Origin: Mucilaginibacter gracilis
GTDB lineage: Bacteria > Bacteroidota > Bacteroidia > Sphingobacteriales > Sphingobacteriaceae
Reading direction: 5' to 3'
Assembly (NCBI RefSeq): GCF_003633615.1
Contig: NZ_RBKU01000001.1
Coordinates: 1,488,001-1,552,000, forward strand
DNA: 64,000 bases
Shown here piece after piece: positions 45,823 to 54,983 of the stretch. Under the pieces are notes generated by a model, which ran no database searches, was not told the origin of the DNA, and was given only the letters and a program-made list of their open reading frames with translations. A program made the position numbers and the translations under genes. Each line of letters starts with the position of its first letter. Position 1 is the first letter of the stretch.

Positions 45823-47685
45823 CTATCTGCTCACGTGAACCATCAAAACCGAAATATCCGACGGCGACACACCCGAAATGCGTGAAGCTTGCCCTAAAGT
45901 GCGAGGTTTGATGCGCATTAATTTTTCGCGTGCCTCTTTTGACAGCGACACCAATTGATGATAATTGAATTCGGGATTGATTTCTTTGTCTTCCATTTTT
46001 TTCATGCGGTTAACAATGTCCATTTCTTTTTCAAAATAGCTCTCATATTTTATTTTAATCTCGGCCTGTTCAACGGTTTCATTATCGTAATTAGCGAGTA
46101 TATCGTTTAACGATTGGTCAACTTTTCTTAGGTCGTTAAAGCCAACTTGTGGTCTGCCTATTAAGCTTACCATCTTTACATTTTGGTTTAGCGGGCTTGT
46201 ACCTAACTCTTCCAAAAGCGAATTTACATCTACTGCGTCGATAGATTTATTCCTTACAAAATTTACTATCGTGTCCGAGTCGGCAATTTTCCTGTTTACC
46301 TTGTCCAGTCTTTCCTGGCTTATCAAACCCAATTCAAACCCAATTGGGCTCAGCCGGATGTCGGCATTGTCTTGTCTTAACAATAAGCGGTGTTCAGCTC
46401 TCGATGTAAACATGCGGTAAGGCTCTTCAGTTCCCTTCGTAACCAGGTCATCAATCAAAACACCGATGTACGATTCTGATCTTTTCATAATCAGTTCATG
46501 CTTATCGTGCACTTTTTGGTGTGCGTTTATACCTGCAATTAAGCCTTGCGATGCTGCTTCTTCGTACCCGGTTGTGCCGTTTATTTGCCCCGCAAAAAAC
46601 AGGTTTGATATTAATTTAGTTTCTAAAGTTAAACCTAATTGAATAGGGGGGAAGTAGTCGTATTCTATAGCGTAACCGGGTCTAAACATTTTTACGTTTT
46701 CAAAGCCCGGTATTTGTGTAAGGGCTTTGTACTGTATATCCTCAGGTAACGATGTAGAAAAACCGTTAACATAAATTTCTACAGTATGCGCTCCTTCGGG
46801 TTCTACAAATATTTGATGCCTGTCGCGTTCGGCAAAACGGTTAATTTTGTCTTCAATAGATGGGCAATATCTCGGGCCTAATCCTTTAATACGGCCGGTA
46901 AACATAGGCGATTTTTCAAAGCCTTCCTTCAGTGTTTCGTGTACTTTGCCGTTAGTATAGGTAATCCAGCAGCAGCGTTGTTTGTCCATTAGCTTAACAT
47001 CCGTGTACGAAAAACGTCCGCGCTTTTCATCGCCCCACTGTTCTTCCATCAACGAATAGTTTAACGATCGGCCATCCACCCTTGGCGGCGTACCCGTTTT
47101 CATTCGGCCAGCATCAAACCCCAGGGTAACCAATTGCTCTGTTAAACCTGTTGCTGCCCGTTCGGCAGTACGGCCTCCACCAAACTTTTTCTCGCCAATA
47201 TGTATTACTCCATTTAAAAAAGTACCGTTGGTAAGTACTACTGCATCGCTTTCTATCTCTATCCCTAAGGCAGTTTTAACACCGCAAACGGTATTGCCTT
47301 TAATTAAAAGCGAACTCACCATATCCTGAAATAGGTCAACATTTGGTGTTCTTTCTAATGCTAAACGCCATTCTTCGGCAAATCGCATCCTGTCGTTTTG
47401 GGTGCGTGGGCTCCACATGGCGGGGCCTTTACTTAAGTTAAGCATCCTGAATTGGATACTTGTTTTATCGGATATTATGCCCGAATATCCACCTAAGGCG
47501 TCAATCTCCCGCACAATTTGCCCTTTTGCAACGCCGCCCATAGCGGGGTTACAGCTCATTTGTGCAATGGTGCCCATGTTCATGGTAACAAGCAATACGC
47601 TCGATCCCAGGTTTGCCGCTGCCGCCGCTGCTTCGCAACCGGCATGGCCCGCACCAACTACAATAACATTATATTTTTTAAACAT
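45823..47685 (-). CDS. mnmG: tRNA uridine-5-carboxymethylaminomethyl modification enzyme MnmG
   Basis: The 620-residue FAD protein, with MnmE, installs cmnm5 at U34 of certain tRNAs. It has the Rossmann motif [12 protein letters not shown] (10-21), TCNPA-like phrase [25 protein letters not shown], and [18 protein letters not shown]; the C-terminal GidA-associated helical domain is complete ([16 protein letters not shown]). The gene starts just downstream of three parS sites, the first only 12 bases from the start codon, consistent with gidA's frequent position near the replication origin. Confidence 0.97.
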   Translation of the reverse strand: MFKKYNVIVVGAGHAGCEAAAAAANLGSSVLLVTMNMGTIAQMSCNPAMGGVAKGQIVREIDALGGYSGIISDKTSIQFRMLNLSKGPAMWSPRTQNDRMRFAEEWRLALERTPNVDLFQDMVSSLLIKGNTVCGVKTALGIEIESDAVVLTNGTFLNGVIHIGEKKFGGGRTAERAATGLTEQLVTLGFDAGRMKTGTPPRVDGRSLNYSLMEEQWGDEKRGRFSYTDVKLMDKQRCCWITYTNGKVHETLKEGFEKSPMFTGRIKGLGPRYCPSIEDKINRFAERDRHQIFVEPEGAHTVEIYVNGFSTSLPEDIQYKALTQIPGFENVKMFRPGYAIEYDYFPPIQLGLTLETKLISNLFFAGQINGTTGYEEAASQGLIAGINAHQKVHDKHELIMKRSESYIGVLIDDLVTKGTEEPYRMFTSRAEHRLLLRQDNADIRLSPIGFELGLISQERLDKVNRKIADSDTIVNFVRNKSIDAVDVNSLLEELGTSPLNQNVKMVSLIGRPQVGFNDLRKVDQSLNDILANYDNETVEQAEIKIKYESYFEKEMDIVNRMKKMEDKEINPEFNYHQLVSLSKEAREKLMRIKPRTLGQASRISGVSPSDISVLMVHVSR

Positions 47686-47696
47686 CTTTTATTGCA

Positions 47697-47801
47697 TGTT
47701 CCACGTGGAACATTTTAATAAGTTAAATAATTATTCAATCAATGTTCCACGTGGAACATTGATTGGTTGTGTCTTATTCGTTTAATGTTCCACGTGGAAC
47801 A
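47697..47801. promoter_or_regulatory. Cluster of three parS chromosome-segregation sites
   Basis: Three identical 16-bp palindromes, TGTTCCACGTGGAACA, lie at 47697-47712, 47743-47758 and 47786-47801 (46- and 43-base steps). This is a known variant of the parS site bound by ParB. No parA or parB gene is in the window. The cluster sits upstream of mnmG; the third site lies inside the end of the next gene, where it encodes NVPRGT. Confidence 0.93.
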
Positions 47802-48025
47802 TTCTTAAATAACGACGCTGCTGCCACTGCTGTCCAGATAGCTTCAAGTATCAAAAACGGATAAAAACTAATAAGGTAGGATGCATAGCAATTCATTCCT
47901 GCACCAATTATATTGCACCAGATATAAAACTTACTATCGGATGCTATCCTTTTATTGAGGTTTAAAAAGAAACCCACTAATAAAATGATAACGCCAACGG
48001 TTGCTATTATATCAGATGTTTTCAT
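47774..48025 (-). CDS. CBU_0592-like small membrane protein
   Basis: The 83-residue protein has three hydrophobic helices (about 6-24, 33-52, 56-73) with the phrase IASDSKFYIWCNIIGAGMNCYASYLISFYPFLILEAIW, typical of CBU_0592-type membrane proteins of unknown function. Its C-terminal residues NVPRGTLNE are encoded by parS site 3, so the end of the protein has been shaped by the segregation site. The gene starts 4 bases inside the ABC-F gene's stop region. Confidence 0.8.
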   Translation of the reverse strand: MKTSDIIATVGVIILLVGFFLNLNKRIASDSKFYIWCNIIGAGMNCYASYLISFYPFLILEAIWTAVAAASLFKNVPRGTLNE

Positions 48026-49899
48026 GCCGTTTCGTTTAATTCATTTAGCTCTAACCAGCGGAAGGTTTTCTCGTCCAGGGTATCATTCATGTCTTGAATT
48101 TTATCGGCCAGGTAAGCAAGCTCCTCGTGGTTTGTAATACCCGAGTTTAATTGAACGGTAAAGTTCCTTATTTCTTGTTCAAGGTGCGCTATATCTTTTT
48201 CTAATGATAGTAGTTCTTGTTGCTCCTTAAAAGCCAGTTTGCTTTTTTTTACAGCAGGTTCTTCAGTTTTTTTTGAAGCGGGATTTTTAGCAGCACGTTT
48301 TGCTTCTGCTTTCATTTCTTCTACGTCACTTCTGTATGAAGAGTAATTGCCGTTATAAATTAACACCTTGCCATTGCCTTCTAAAATAAATAACTGGTCG
48401 GTTAATTTATCCAGCAAATACCTATCGTGAGTTACCAATATCAATACACCCGGATAAGATATTAAAAACTCCTCAAGTACGTTAAGGGTATCAATGTCCA
48501 AATCGTTGGTGGGCTCATCCAGAATCAAAAAGTTTGGGTTCTTCATCAGGATGTGCATCAACTGCAAGCGCTTTTTCTCGCCACCACTCAGTTTTGATAT
48601 TAAACCGTATTGCTTGGCAGGAGGGAACAGAAACTGCGTAAGCAGGTTTGATGCTGTAATGGTTTTACCATCGGCCATCGTTATGTACTCGGCAACATCG
48701 GTAACAACGTCAATAACGCGCTCGGTGCCTTTAAAAGTAATACCGCTTTGGTGGAAATAACCCATCACCGTAGTATCGCCTTTATCAATGGTGCCTTTAT
48801 CGGGTTGTAAGGCACCGGTTATTAAGTTAAGATAGGTTGATTTGCCCGTACCGTTCTTTCCGGCTAAACCAATGCGGTCGCCTTTTTTAAAGGTATAGCT
48901 AAAGTTGCTAATTAACTCATTACCGTTAAAGCCAATACTAATGTTGTCTATCTCTAATATTTTATTTCCCTGGCGGGCGGTTTTGGTACTTAACTGTACT
49001 TTTTCTTTAGGTCCGCCATCTTTAGTTTTTTCTTCCAGGTCGTAAAAGGCGTCAATCCGCGCTTTTGATTTTGTACCACGCGCCTGTGGCTGTCTGCGCA
49101 TCCAATCCAGCTCTTTACGTAACAAGTTTTTGTTTTTAGAAAACTGTGCAGCATCTGCAGCTTCCTGCTCGGCTTTCTTTTCTAAATAATACAAATAGCT
49201 ACCCGAGTAGTTATTAATCTTACCACGGTCAATCTCAATAATCTCGTTGCAAACGTTATCCAAAAAGTATCTATCGTGCGTAACCAACAATATGGTTTTG
49301 TTGCCTTCGGTTAATAAGCTTTCAAGCCATTCAATAGTATCAATATCCAAATGGTTGGTAGGCTCATCCAAAACATAAATTTCCGGGTCGGCAATAAGTA
49401 GTTGCGCTAAAGCCAAACGCTTTTTTTGCCCTCCCGATAGCGTTTCTATCTTTTGTTCCAGGTGGTGAATATCTAAGCGTCCCAAAATTGTTTTAATGTT
49501 ATGCTCATATTCCCAGGCCTCCAGGTTGCTTATCTCTTCGGTAACTTTTTCAATAGCTTCGTAATTATCGGGTTCATCTTCTAACAACTCTTCATACCGA
49601 CGTATTAACTGTTGTTGAACGTTATCTGCCTGGAAAATAAAGTCGCTTATGGTAGCGCCCTTTACAAATTGAGGGTCTTGCTCAAGGTAGCCAAGCTTTA
49701 GCTCTTTACTGCGCACAACTTTGCCCTCTACAGGCAAAAATTTACCGGCCAATAATTTTAAAAGTGTTGATTTGCCTGCGCCGTTTGCGCCCACAAGGGC
49801 TACCCTGCGGCCACGGTTAATGCCAAATGTTAACTGACGGAATAACCAGGTATCGTTAAACGAATGGCCAAGGTTCTCTGCTGAAATGTAAGTACTCAC
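48022..49899 (-). CDS. ABC-F family ATPase (Uup-like)
   Basis: The 625-residue protein has two ATP-binding cassettes without membrane domains: Walker A GANGAGKST (about 37-45) and GKNGTGKST, signatures LSGGQKKRLALAQ and LSGGEKKRLQLM, and a linker between cassettes. The C-terminal coiled domain (LSLEKDIAHLEQEIRNF onward) resembles the Uup/EttA branch, which acts on ribosomes or on DNA structures. It overlaps both neighbours by 4 bases, so the three genes 47774-50549 form one coupled unit. Confidence 0.93.
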   Translation of the reverse strand: MSTYISAENLGHSFNDTWLFRQLTFGINRGRRVALVGANGAGKSTLLKLLAGKFLPVEGKVVRSKELKLGYLEQDPQFVKGATISDFIFQADNVQQQLIRRYEELLEDEPDNYEAIEKVTEEISNLEAWEYEHNIKTILGRLDIHHLEQKIETLSGGQKKRLALAQLLIADPEIYVLDEPTNHLDIDTIEWLESLLTEGNKTILLVTHDRYFLDNVCNEIIEIDRGKINNYSGSYLYYLEKKAEQEAADAAQFSKNKNLLRKELDWMRRQPQARGTKSKARIDAFYDLEEKTKDGGPKEKVQLSTKTARQGNKILEIDNISIGFNGNELISNFSYTFKKGDRIGLAGKNGTGKSTYLNLITGALQPDKGTIDKGDTTVMGYFHQSGITFKGTERVIDVVTDVAEYITMADGKTITASNLLTQFLFPPAKQYGLISKLSGGEKKRLQLMHILMKNPNFLILDEPTNDLDIDTLNVLEEFLISYPGVLILVTHDRYLLDKLTDQLFILEGNGKVLIYNGNYSSYRSDVEEMKAEAKRAAKNPASKKTEEPAVKKSKLAFKEQQELLSLEKDIAHLEQEIRNFTVQLNSGITNHEELAYLADKIQDMNDTLDEKTFRWLELNELNETA

Positions 49900-50549
49900 G
49901 CTAATTGTTTTATTTTATCTGAAGGATGGATAAATATACCAGCCTCGGTTTTTAATGATTGATTGAGCATAGCCCGTGCCACAGTTGCGGCTGCTATACT
50001 TTTATATTTTTGTAAACCACCTGTTAATAAAGGGTTTATAAATTTCATTGCTGCTATTGCAATACGTTCTAAAAGCCTATCCTCTCTTCTGTTGCCTGTT
50101 AATAACGATGGCCTGTAAATATGTATAGCCTTTAACGGCACCTTTTCTATATCACGTTCGGTTTCGCCTTTAAGCCTGGTATAAAAGCTTTTTGATTTGA
50201 CGTTTGCACCAAGTGCCGAAACCAAATGATATTGCTTTACCTTGTTGCCAAAAGCTATTTGAGCCAATTGCAAAGGGTAATCATGGTCAATTTTTCGGTA
50301 TTGTGTTAAATCGGGTGTTTTTTTCAACGTAGTACCCAGGCAGCAAAATAGGGCGTGCCCGGTAATTGCCGTTTCCCAGTTATCTAAGTTGTCAAAATCA
50401 ACAATAAGTTGTAAAAGCTTTGGGTGAGATAAAGGCATTTCCTTCCTTACCAAAATCATAATTTCTTGATAATCAGATGATTGTAATAAAAGATGTAGCA
50501 ATTCATTACCAACCAGTCCGCTCGCTCCAACTATGATAGCTTTTTTCAA
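49896..50549 (-). CDS. NAD(P)H-binding Rossmann oxidoreductase (HTATIP2-like)
   Basis: The 217-residue protein has the nucleotide-binding motif GASGLVGNELLHLL (8-21), no clear YxxxK catalytic pair in the short-chain dehydrogenase spacing, and matches the HTATIP2/NmrA-like NAD(P)-binding group. The substrate is unknown. Its stop overlaps the ABC-F start (ATGA), so the two are translationally coupled. Confidence 0.82.
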   Translation of the reverse strand: MKKAIIVGASGLVGNELLHLLLQSSDYQEIMILVRKEMPLSHPKLLQLIVDFDNLDNWETAITGHALFCCLGTTLKKTPDLTQYRKIDHDYPLQLAQIAFGNKVKQYHLVSALGANVKSKSFYTRLKGETERDIEKVPLKAIHIYRPSLLTGNRREDRLLERIAIAAMKFINPLLTGGLQKYKSIAAATVARAMLNQSLKTEAGIFIHPSDKIKQLA

Positions 50550-50728
50550 AATCGATGTTAAAAAATTTCCTGCAAAAGTACGGAATTTTAAATAGAGCTG
50601 AACTTCCTAAAGTGCTGGCATGTAACTACAATGCCATAGTTTGTTAAAAACCATATACCATTGGTAAACAAAACCCGCAAAAATATGTTTAAGGTCTCAG
50701 TCTTATCATTTACCGTATAAACTTTTAA

Positions 50729-50751
50729 AACTATCAATGAATTAGATAGTT
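50729..50751. other. Hairpin in the leader of the mla operon
   Basis: AACTATC (50729-50735) and GATAGTT (50745-50751) form a 7-bp stem about 70 bases before the mlaE start, followed by a T-rich stretch. No consensus promoter is identified near it. Function is unknown. Confidence 0.35.
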
Positions 50752-50821
50752 GTTAACTATTTTTTAATATACACAAAACAATGCAAAACTTATTTGTTGT
50801 AACAATAATAATTAATAAAAC

Positions 50822-51595
50822 ATGGCAGAGCAGGAATTAACAGGTTGGAAAAAATGGCTGGAGGAGGTGGGCGAACAGGCTACTTTTTTCAAAGGTTTTT
50901 TTCGTAATCTTTTTACAGGAGGTTTTGAATGGTCTGAGTTTGTTCGCCAGTGTTACGAGATAGGATACCGTTCAATCACCCTTGTAGGCATTACATCCTT
51001 TATTATGGGGGTAGTACTCACCCTGCAATCGCGCCCTACGTTGGTGAAGTTTGGGGCAGCCAGTATGCTGCCTTATATGGTTTGCGTATCTATAGTGCGC
51101 GAGATAGGGCCGGTAATTACAGCCATTATTTGTGCAGGTAAAATATCATCGGGCATAGGCGCCGAGCTGGGCAGTATGAAGGTTACCGAGCAAATTGATG
51201 CCATGGAAGTATCGGGTGCAAACCCTATGCAATACCTTGTGGTTACGCGTATACTGGCCACCACCATTATGATACCCATATTAACCCTTATGGGAGATGT
51301 TTTAGGCCTTTTTGGAGGCTTTTTAGCCGTGCATTTTGCCGACCACGCCAGTTGGCAGCTTTATTTTAACAAATGCGTTAGCTCGGTTAATTTTAGCGAT
51401 TTGTTGCCTGCTGTGGTTAAAACTGTATTTTTTGGTTTTGCTGTAGGTTTTATAGGTTGCTATAAAGGTTTTAACTCAAACCGTGGTACCGAGAGTGTGG
51501 GTATAGCGGCAAATTCGGCTGTGGTAAGTGCTTCGTTATGGATATTCTTTTTAGATGTTGTAGCTGTGCAGATTACCCAATTATTTTTTTATTAA
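50822..51595 (+). CDS. MlaE-family ABC transporter permease
   Basis: The 257-residue protein has five to six transmembrane helices and the family phrases FIMGVVLTLQSRPTLVKFGAASMLPYMV, REIGPVITAIICAGKISSGIGAELGSMKVTEQIDAMEVSGANPM. It should form the membrane channel of a phospholipid transport system that maintains outer-membrane asymmetry. It is the first gene of an mlaE-mlaF-mlaD operon; no mlaB or mlaC is adjacent, which is common outside Proteobacteria. Confidence 0.93.
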   Translation: MAEQELTGWKKWLEEVGEQATFFKGFFRNLFTGGFEWSEFVRQCYEIGYRSITLVGITSFIMGVVLTLQSRPTLVKFGAASMLPYMVCVSIVREIGPVITAIICAGKISSGIGAELGSMKVTEQIDAMEVSGANPMQYLVVTRILATTIMIPILTLMGDVLGLFGGFLAVHFADHASWQLYFNKCVSSVNFSDLLPAVVKTVFFGFAVGFIGCYKGFNSNRGTESVGIAANSAVVSASLWIFFLDVVAVQITQLFFY

Positions 51596-51598
51596 GCA

Positions 51599-52399
51599 AT
51601 GGAAAAGGAAGCAAAAATAGATATACAGCCCGAAGAAACATCGGAGAAGGAAGCCCCGAAAGCCAATGCTAACGAAATTGTGGTTGAAATTAAAAACCTT
51701 AAAAAGAGTTTTGGTTCTAAAGATGTGTTAACCAACATTAATCTCAGCTTAAAACGGGGCGAAAACCTTGTTGTTTTGGGCCGGTCGGGTTCAGGCAAAT
51801 CGGTAACCATAAAATGTATTGTGGGTTTATTAACCCAGGACGAAGGTGAATGCAAGGTTTTTGGCCAGGAAGTGTCGGATATGGACGACAAGGAACTAAA
51901 GGAATTGCGTGTTAAAGTAGGTTTCTTGTTTCAAAGTGGCGCGCTATACGATTCGATGAGTGTGCGCGACAACCTGGAATTTCCACTGATTAGGGTATTA
52001 AAGCAGCACGACCAGGCTGAACTGGATAAGGGTGTTAACGATGTACTGCAATCGGTAGGTTTGGCCGATGCGATAGATAAAATGCCATCCGACCTTTCGG
52101 GAGGTATGCGTAAACGTATTGGTTTGGCCCGTACCTTAATTGTAAAGCCCGAAATTATGCTTTATGACGAGCCTACCACAGGCCTTGACCCTATTACATC
52201 CAGAGAAATAAGTGAACTGATACTGGAAATGCAGAAAAAATATAAAACATCGTCCATCATTATTACCCATGATATGGAGTGTGCACAGATAACCGCCGAT
52301 AGGATTCTGGTGTTACAGGATGGAGCATATGTTGCCGAGGGCACGTATGAAGAGTTGGCAAAATCGGAATCAGAATTTGTAAGATCATTTTTTAAATAA
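51599..52399 (+). CDS. MlaF-type ABC ATPase
   Basis: The 266-residue ATPase has Walker A GRSGSGKS (about 62-69), signature LSGGMRKRIGLA, Walker B IMLYDEPTTGLD and H-loop IITHDM. Its N-terminal 22 residues are acidic and poorly conserved. It starts 4 bases after the permease stop and ends 5 bases before the MCE-domain gene, so the three are co-translated and form the phospholipid transporter. Confidence 0.94.
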   Translation: MEKEAKIDIQPEETSEKEAPKANANEIVVEIKNLKKSFGSKDVLTNINLSLKRGENLVVLGRSGSGKSVTIKCIVGLLTQDEGECKVFGQEVSDMDDKELKELRVKVGFLFQSGALYDSMSVRDNLEFPLIRVLKQHDQAELDKGVNDVLQSVGLADAIDKMPSDLSGGMRKRIGLARTLIVKPEIMLYDEPTTGLDPITSREISELILEMQKKYKTSSIIITHDMECAQITADRILVLQDGAYVAEGTYEELAKSESEFVRSFFK

Positions 52400-52404
52400 A
52401 CAAC

Positions 52405-53199
52405 ATGAAAACCACCACCGGACAAAAGCTCAAAATAGGCATATTTACAGCTATTGGTATATTGATATTATTTGCCGCCGTATTTTTAATAGGCAGCCAA
52501 AAAAACTTGTTTAGCTCCACTTATCGCGTACACGGTATATTTAAAAACGTAGGCGGCCTGCAGGTTGGCAATAATGTGCGCCTGGCAGGTATTAACGTAG
52601 GCGTTGTTGAAAGTATTGAAATACTTACCGATACATCTGTAAGGGTTGATTTAACGATAAACACCAATTTTCAAAAATTTGTTAAAAAAGACGCGCGTTT
52701 ATCAATAGGTACCGATGGTTTTATTGGCGATAAGCTGGTAACCATTGCACCTGGCGGCGCAACTACTACCGAAGCGGCCAATGCCGAACAAGAATTGCGC
52801 ACCATACCGCCCTTTGATACCGATAAGTTGGTTGCCAAAGCAACTAAAATTGTTGATAACCTGGGCATTCTGTCCGGCGATATGTCTGAAATTGTTGGCA
52901 AAATTAATAGTGGTAAGGGCAGCATAGGCCGTTTGTTAAACAACGATAAAATGGCTAAAGATATGGAACATACTGTAAATGAGGCTAAAAACACCATGAC
53001 ATCTGTTAAACGTACCACAGGCACTTTAAATGAGGATTTAAAAGCCGCTCAAAGCAATTTCTTACTCAAAGGCTTCTTTAAAAAGAAACAAAAAGCCGAA
53101 CAAGCTAAAAAAGATTCTATCAATAAAGCGCGTGGTATAGTTGATACCACAGCCAAGAAAAAGAGAAAAGGTTTTTTAGGATTAGGCGGAAAAGGATAA
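52405..53199 (+). CDS. MlaD-family (MCE domain) lipid-binding protein
   Basis: The 264-residue protein has an N-terminal transmembrane anchor (about 10-28) and one MCE domain (about 39-117: STYRVHGIFKNVGGLQVGNNVRLAGINVGVVESIEI), followed by helices and a Lys-rich C-terminus. It is expected to form a periplasmic hexameric lipid funnel on MlaE. The operon ends at a hairpin terminator just beyond the stop. Confidence 0.93.
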   Translation: MKTTTGQKLKIGIFTAIGILILFAAVFLIGSQKNLFSSTYRVHGIFKNVGGLQVGNNVRLAGINVGVVESIEILTDTSVRVDLTINTNFQKFVKKDARLSIGTDGFIGDKLVTIAPGGATTTEAANAEQELRTIPPFDTDKLVAKATKIVDNLGILSGDMSEIVGKINSGKGSIGRLLNNDKMAKDMEHTVNEAKNTMTSVKRTTGTLNEDLKAAQSNFLLKGFFKKKQKAEQAKKDSINKARGIVDTTAKKKRKGFLGLGGKG

Positions 53200-53216
53200 A
53201 AAAAATGATTATAGTT

Positions 53217-53251
53217 AAAGCGTCGTAATGTTTTATTGCGGCGCTTTTTTT
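53217..53251 (+). terminator. Terminator of the mla operon
   Basis: Arms AAAGCGTCGTAAT (53217-53229) and ATTGCGGCGCTTT (53235-53247) form a 13-bp stem with two G-U pairs and a 5-base loop, followed by a T run. The tail overlaps the stop codon of the opposite-strand gene remnant. Confidence 0.85.
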
Positions 53252-53395
53252 ATGGCCTTAAGTATGGTTTTAAGCTTGCCATGCTTAAGGACGTGCCGCC
53301 CATATCTTGCGGTAAACAAGCACTGCCAAGACCGTAATATATATTGAAAACCAGAGAATCATCTTTTAATTCGATGTTAATATCTTCCCATTTAA
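53250..53395 (-). pseudogene. 3' remnant of the DUF1311 gene cut off by the IS
   Basis: This minus-strand segment encodes 46 residues (WEDINIELKDDSLVFNIYYG and onward to KPYLRP, stop at 53250). Removing the insertion sequence and one copy of the TTTAA duplication joins it in frame to the DUF1311 gene at 54978, right after Lys248. It therefore was the C-terminus of that protein. It no longer has its own start. Confidence 0.88.
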
Positions 53396-54983
53396 CCCCT
53401 AACTCCGCATAATTACCCCGTCTATTTTGAAAAATATAGTGGAACAACGCTTGATTGTTCCTTTTTTTGTTTATTTTGGGCTACCTAATTAGGTTGTCTA
53501 TGTCGTTACCTTCCTGGATTCAAAAATTTAAAGAGCCAAAAACAGAGATCAGGCTTATCAAGGGTACATTTTACAAGTACGCTGTTGAGTATCGTTATAA
53601 TTCTGAAAAAAAGCGGACGGATAAAATAACCCTGGAACTTCTTGGTAAAATCACCGAGAAGGAGGGCTTTGTCCCGTCGGATAAAAAACTAATAAAAGAT
53701 AAAGGCAACAGCCTGCCGGTAGTAGATATCAAAACATACGGATTGTATAATCTCTTTACGTCTTTGCTTGCTGAGGATCTTCCCAGTTTACTTACACTCT
53801 TCCCAGAGCCTGTTAGTCAAACATTATTGACAGTAGCAATGATGCGTTTTGCTTATCAGCACCCAATAAAGCGTATGCCGTTTCAACATGCACATGACTA
53901 CTGTTCTCTGAACTGGGTCACAAAAGGTCTTGATGACAAAGCAATTACAGCTGCATTGAAATATGTAGGAGAAAACAGAGAACTATTGCTGGGCTGGATG
54001 AAAGGCAGATTAGGGGTAAGGGAAGCTATGCAGGATAAATTTGTAATGATTGATTCTACGCACATACCATCCCTTTCAGAACATCTTTCAGTCAACGCAA
54101 TGGGTTATAATCCACAGCATAGCTATGATCCACAAATACGCCTGATGTACATTTTTTCTGCACAAATGCAACAACCGGTGTATTATAGACTTATCAATGG
54201 GAATATTACTGACGTTACATCGATGAAGATATGTGTAGACGAACTAAATATCAAAGATGTGGTTTTCATTGCCGACAAGGGATTTTACAGCAAGAAAAAC
54301 GTCGCTGACCTCAAAACTGCCTCCATTCATTTCATTATCCCACTATACAGAAATAATAATCTCATAGATTATGAACCGCTACAGCAAGCCAATTTTAAAA
54401 AAGGTATAAAGAATTATTTCACCTATCAGAAGAGGGTGGTCTGGTATTATGAATATGAAAAAGAAGGACTGATGCTAACTACTTACCTTGACGAGCGCCT
54501 TAGAGTAGAAGAAGAAGCTGATTTCCTTACCCGTACTCAAACACATCCTGATAAGTATAAAGAAGTTGATTTCTTTGAACGGGTTGACCGTTTTGGAACA
54601 CTTACACTCACGAATCACCTGCCTGAAGCGGTGTCCGCACAAATGTTATATGAAACCTACAAACAGCGCAATGAAATAGAAGTCATGTTTGACGCCTACA
54701 AGCACTTCCTGCTTGCAGACAAAACCTACATGCAGAACCGATATGTGCTGGAAGGATGGTTAATGGCAAATTTTATAGCCATGATCGCATACTACAGGTT
54801 GTATACACGACTAAAAACAGCAAACAAACTTTCAAAATATGCACCAAAGGACATAGTAGAAATATCAAAAAGCATCTACCAAACTAAAATCCGAAACACC
54901 TGGGTAAGATCCGAAATAACAAAAAAGACAAAAGACCTCTTTAAATCTATTGACATAGACTACCTAAATTAGCGGAGTTAGGG
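53396..54983 (+). mobile_element. IS1634/IS4-like insertion sequence
   Basis: A 1588-bp element with terminal inverted repeats (left CCCCTAACTCCGC at 53396, right GCGGAGTTAGGG ending 54983; 12 matched bases then TAATT on both sides). It is flanked by 5-bp direct repeats TTTAA (53391-53395 and 54984-54988), the target duplication. It carries one transposase gene and interrupts the DUF1311 gene. Confidence 0.92.
53500..54972 (+). CDS. DDE transposase, IS1634/IS4-like
   Basis: The 490-residue transposase from ATG 53500 has the phrases FVMIDSTHIPS (Asp185), VVFIADKGFYS (Asp259) and the Y-x2-R-x2-IE-x2-F pattern ending near Glu394, giving the DDE triad of the IS4-like superfamily. The 5-bp target duplication and size fit the IS1634 group. 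TTG codons upstream at 53455 open a longer frame but lie next to the terminal repeat. The stop codon TAG overlaps the right inverted repeat. The copy appears intact. Confidence 0.88.
   Translation: MSLPSWIQKFKEPKTEIRLIKGTFYKYAVEYRYNSEKKRTDKITLELLGKITEKEGFVPSDKKLIKDKGNSLPVVDIKTYGLYNLFTSLLAEDLPSLLTLFPEPVSQTLLTVAMMRFAYQHPIKRMPFQHAHDYCSLNWVTKGLDDKAITAALKYVGENRELLLGWMKGRLGVREAMQDKFVMIDSTHIPSLSEHLSVNAMGYNPQHSYDPQIRLMYIFSAQMQQPVYYRLINGNITDVTSMKICVDELNIKDVVFIADKGFYSKKNVADLKTASIHFIIPLYRNNNLIDYEPLQQANFKKGIKNYFTYQKRVVWYYEYEKEGLMLTTYLDERLRVEEEADFLTRTQTHPDKYKEVDFFERVDRFGTLTLTNHLPEAVSAQMLYETYKQRNEIEVMFDAYKHFLLADKTYMQNRYVLEGWLMANFIAMIAYYRLYTRLKTANKLSKYAPKDIVEISKSIYQTKIRNTWVRSEITKKTKDLFKSIDIDYLN

Noticed and set aside
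47402-47785. 127-codon plus-strand frame over mnmG start and parS
   Set aside because: Antisense to mnmG; its MFHVEH and VPRGT phrases are just parS sites translated in another frame.
53455-53499. Upstream TTG start of the transposase
   Set aside because: It lies close to the terminal inverted repeat and adds a hydrophobic leader not expected in a transposase; ATG 53500 is preferred.
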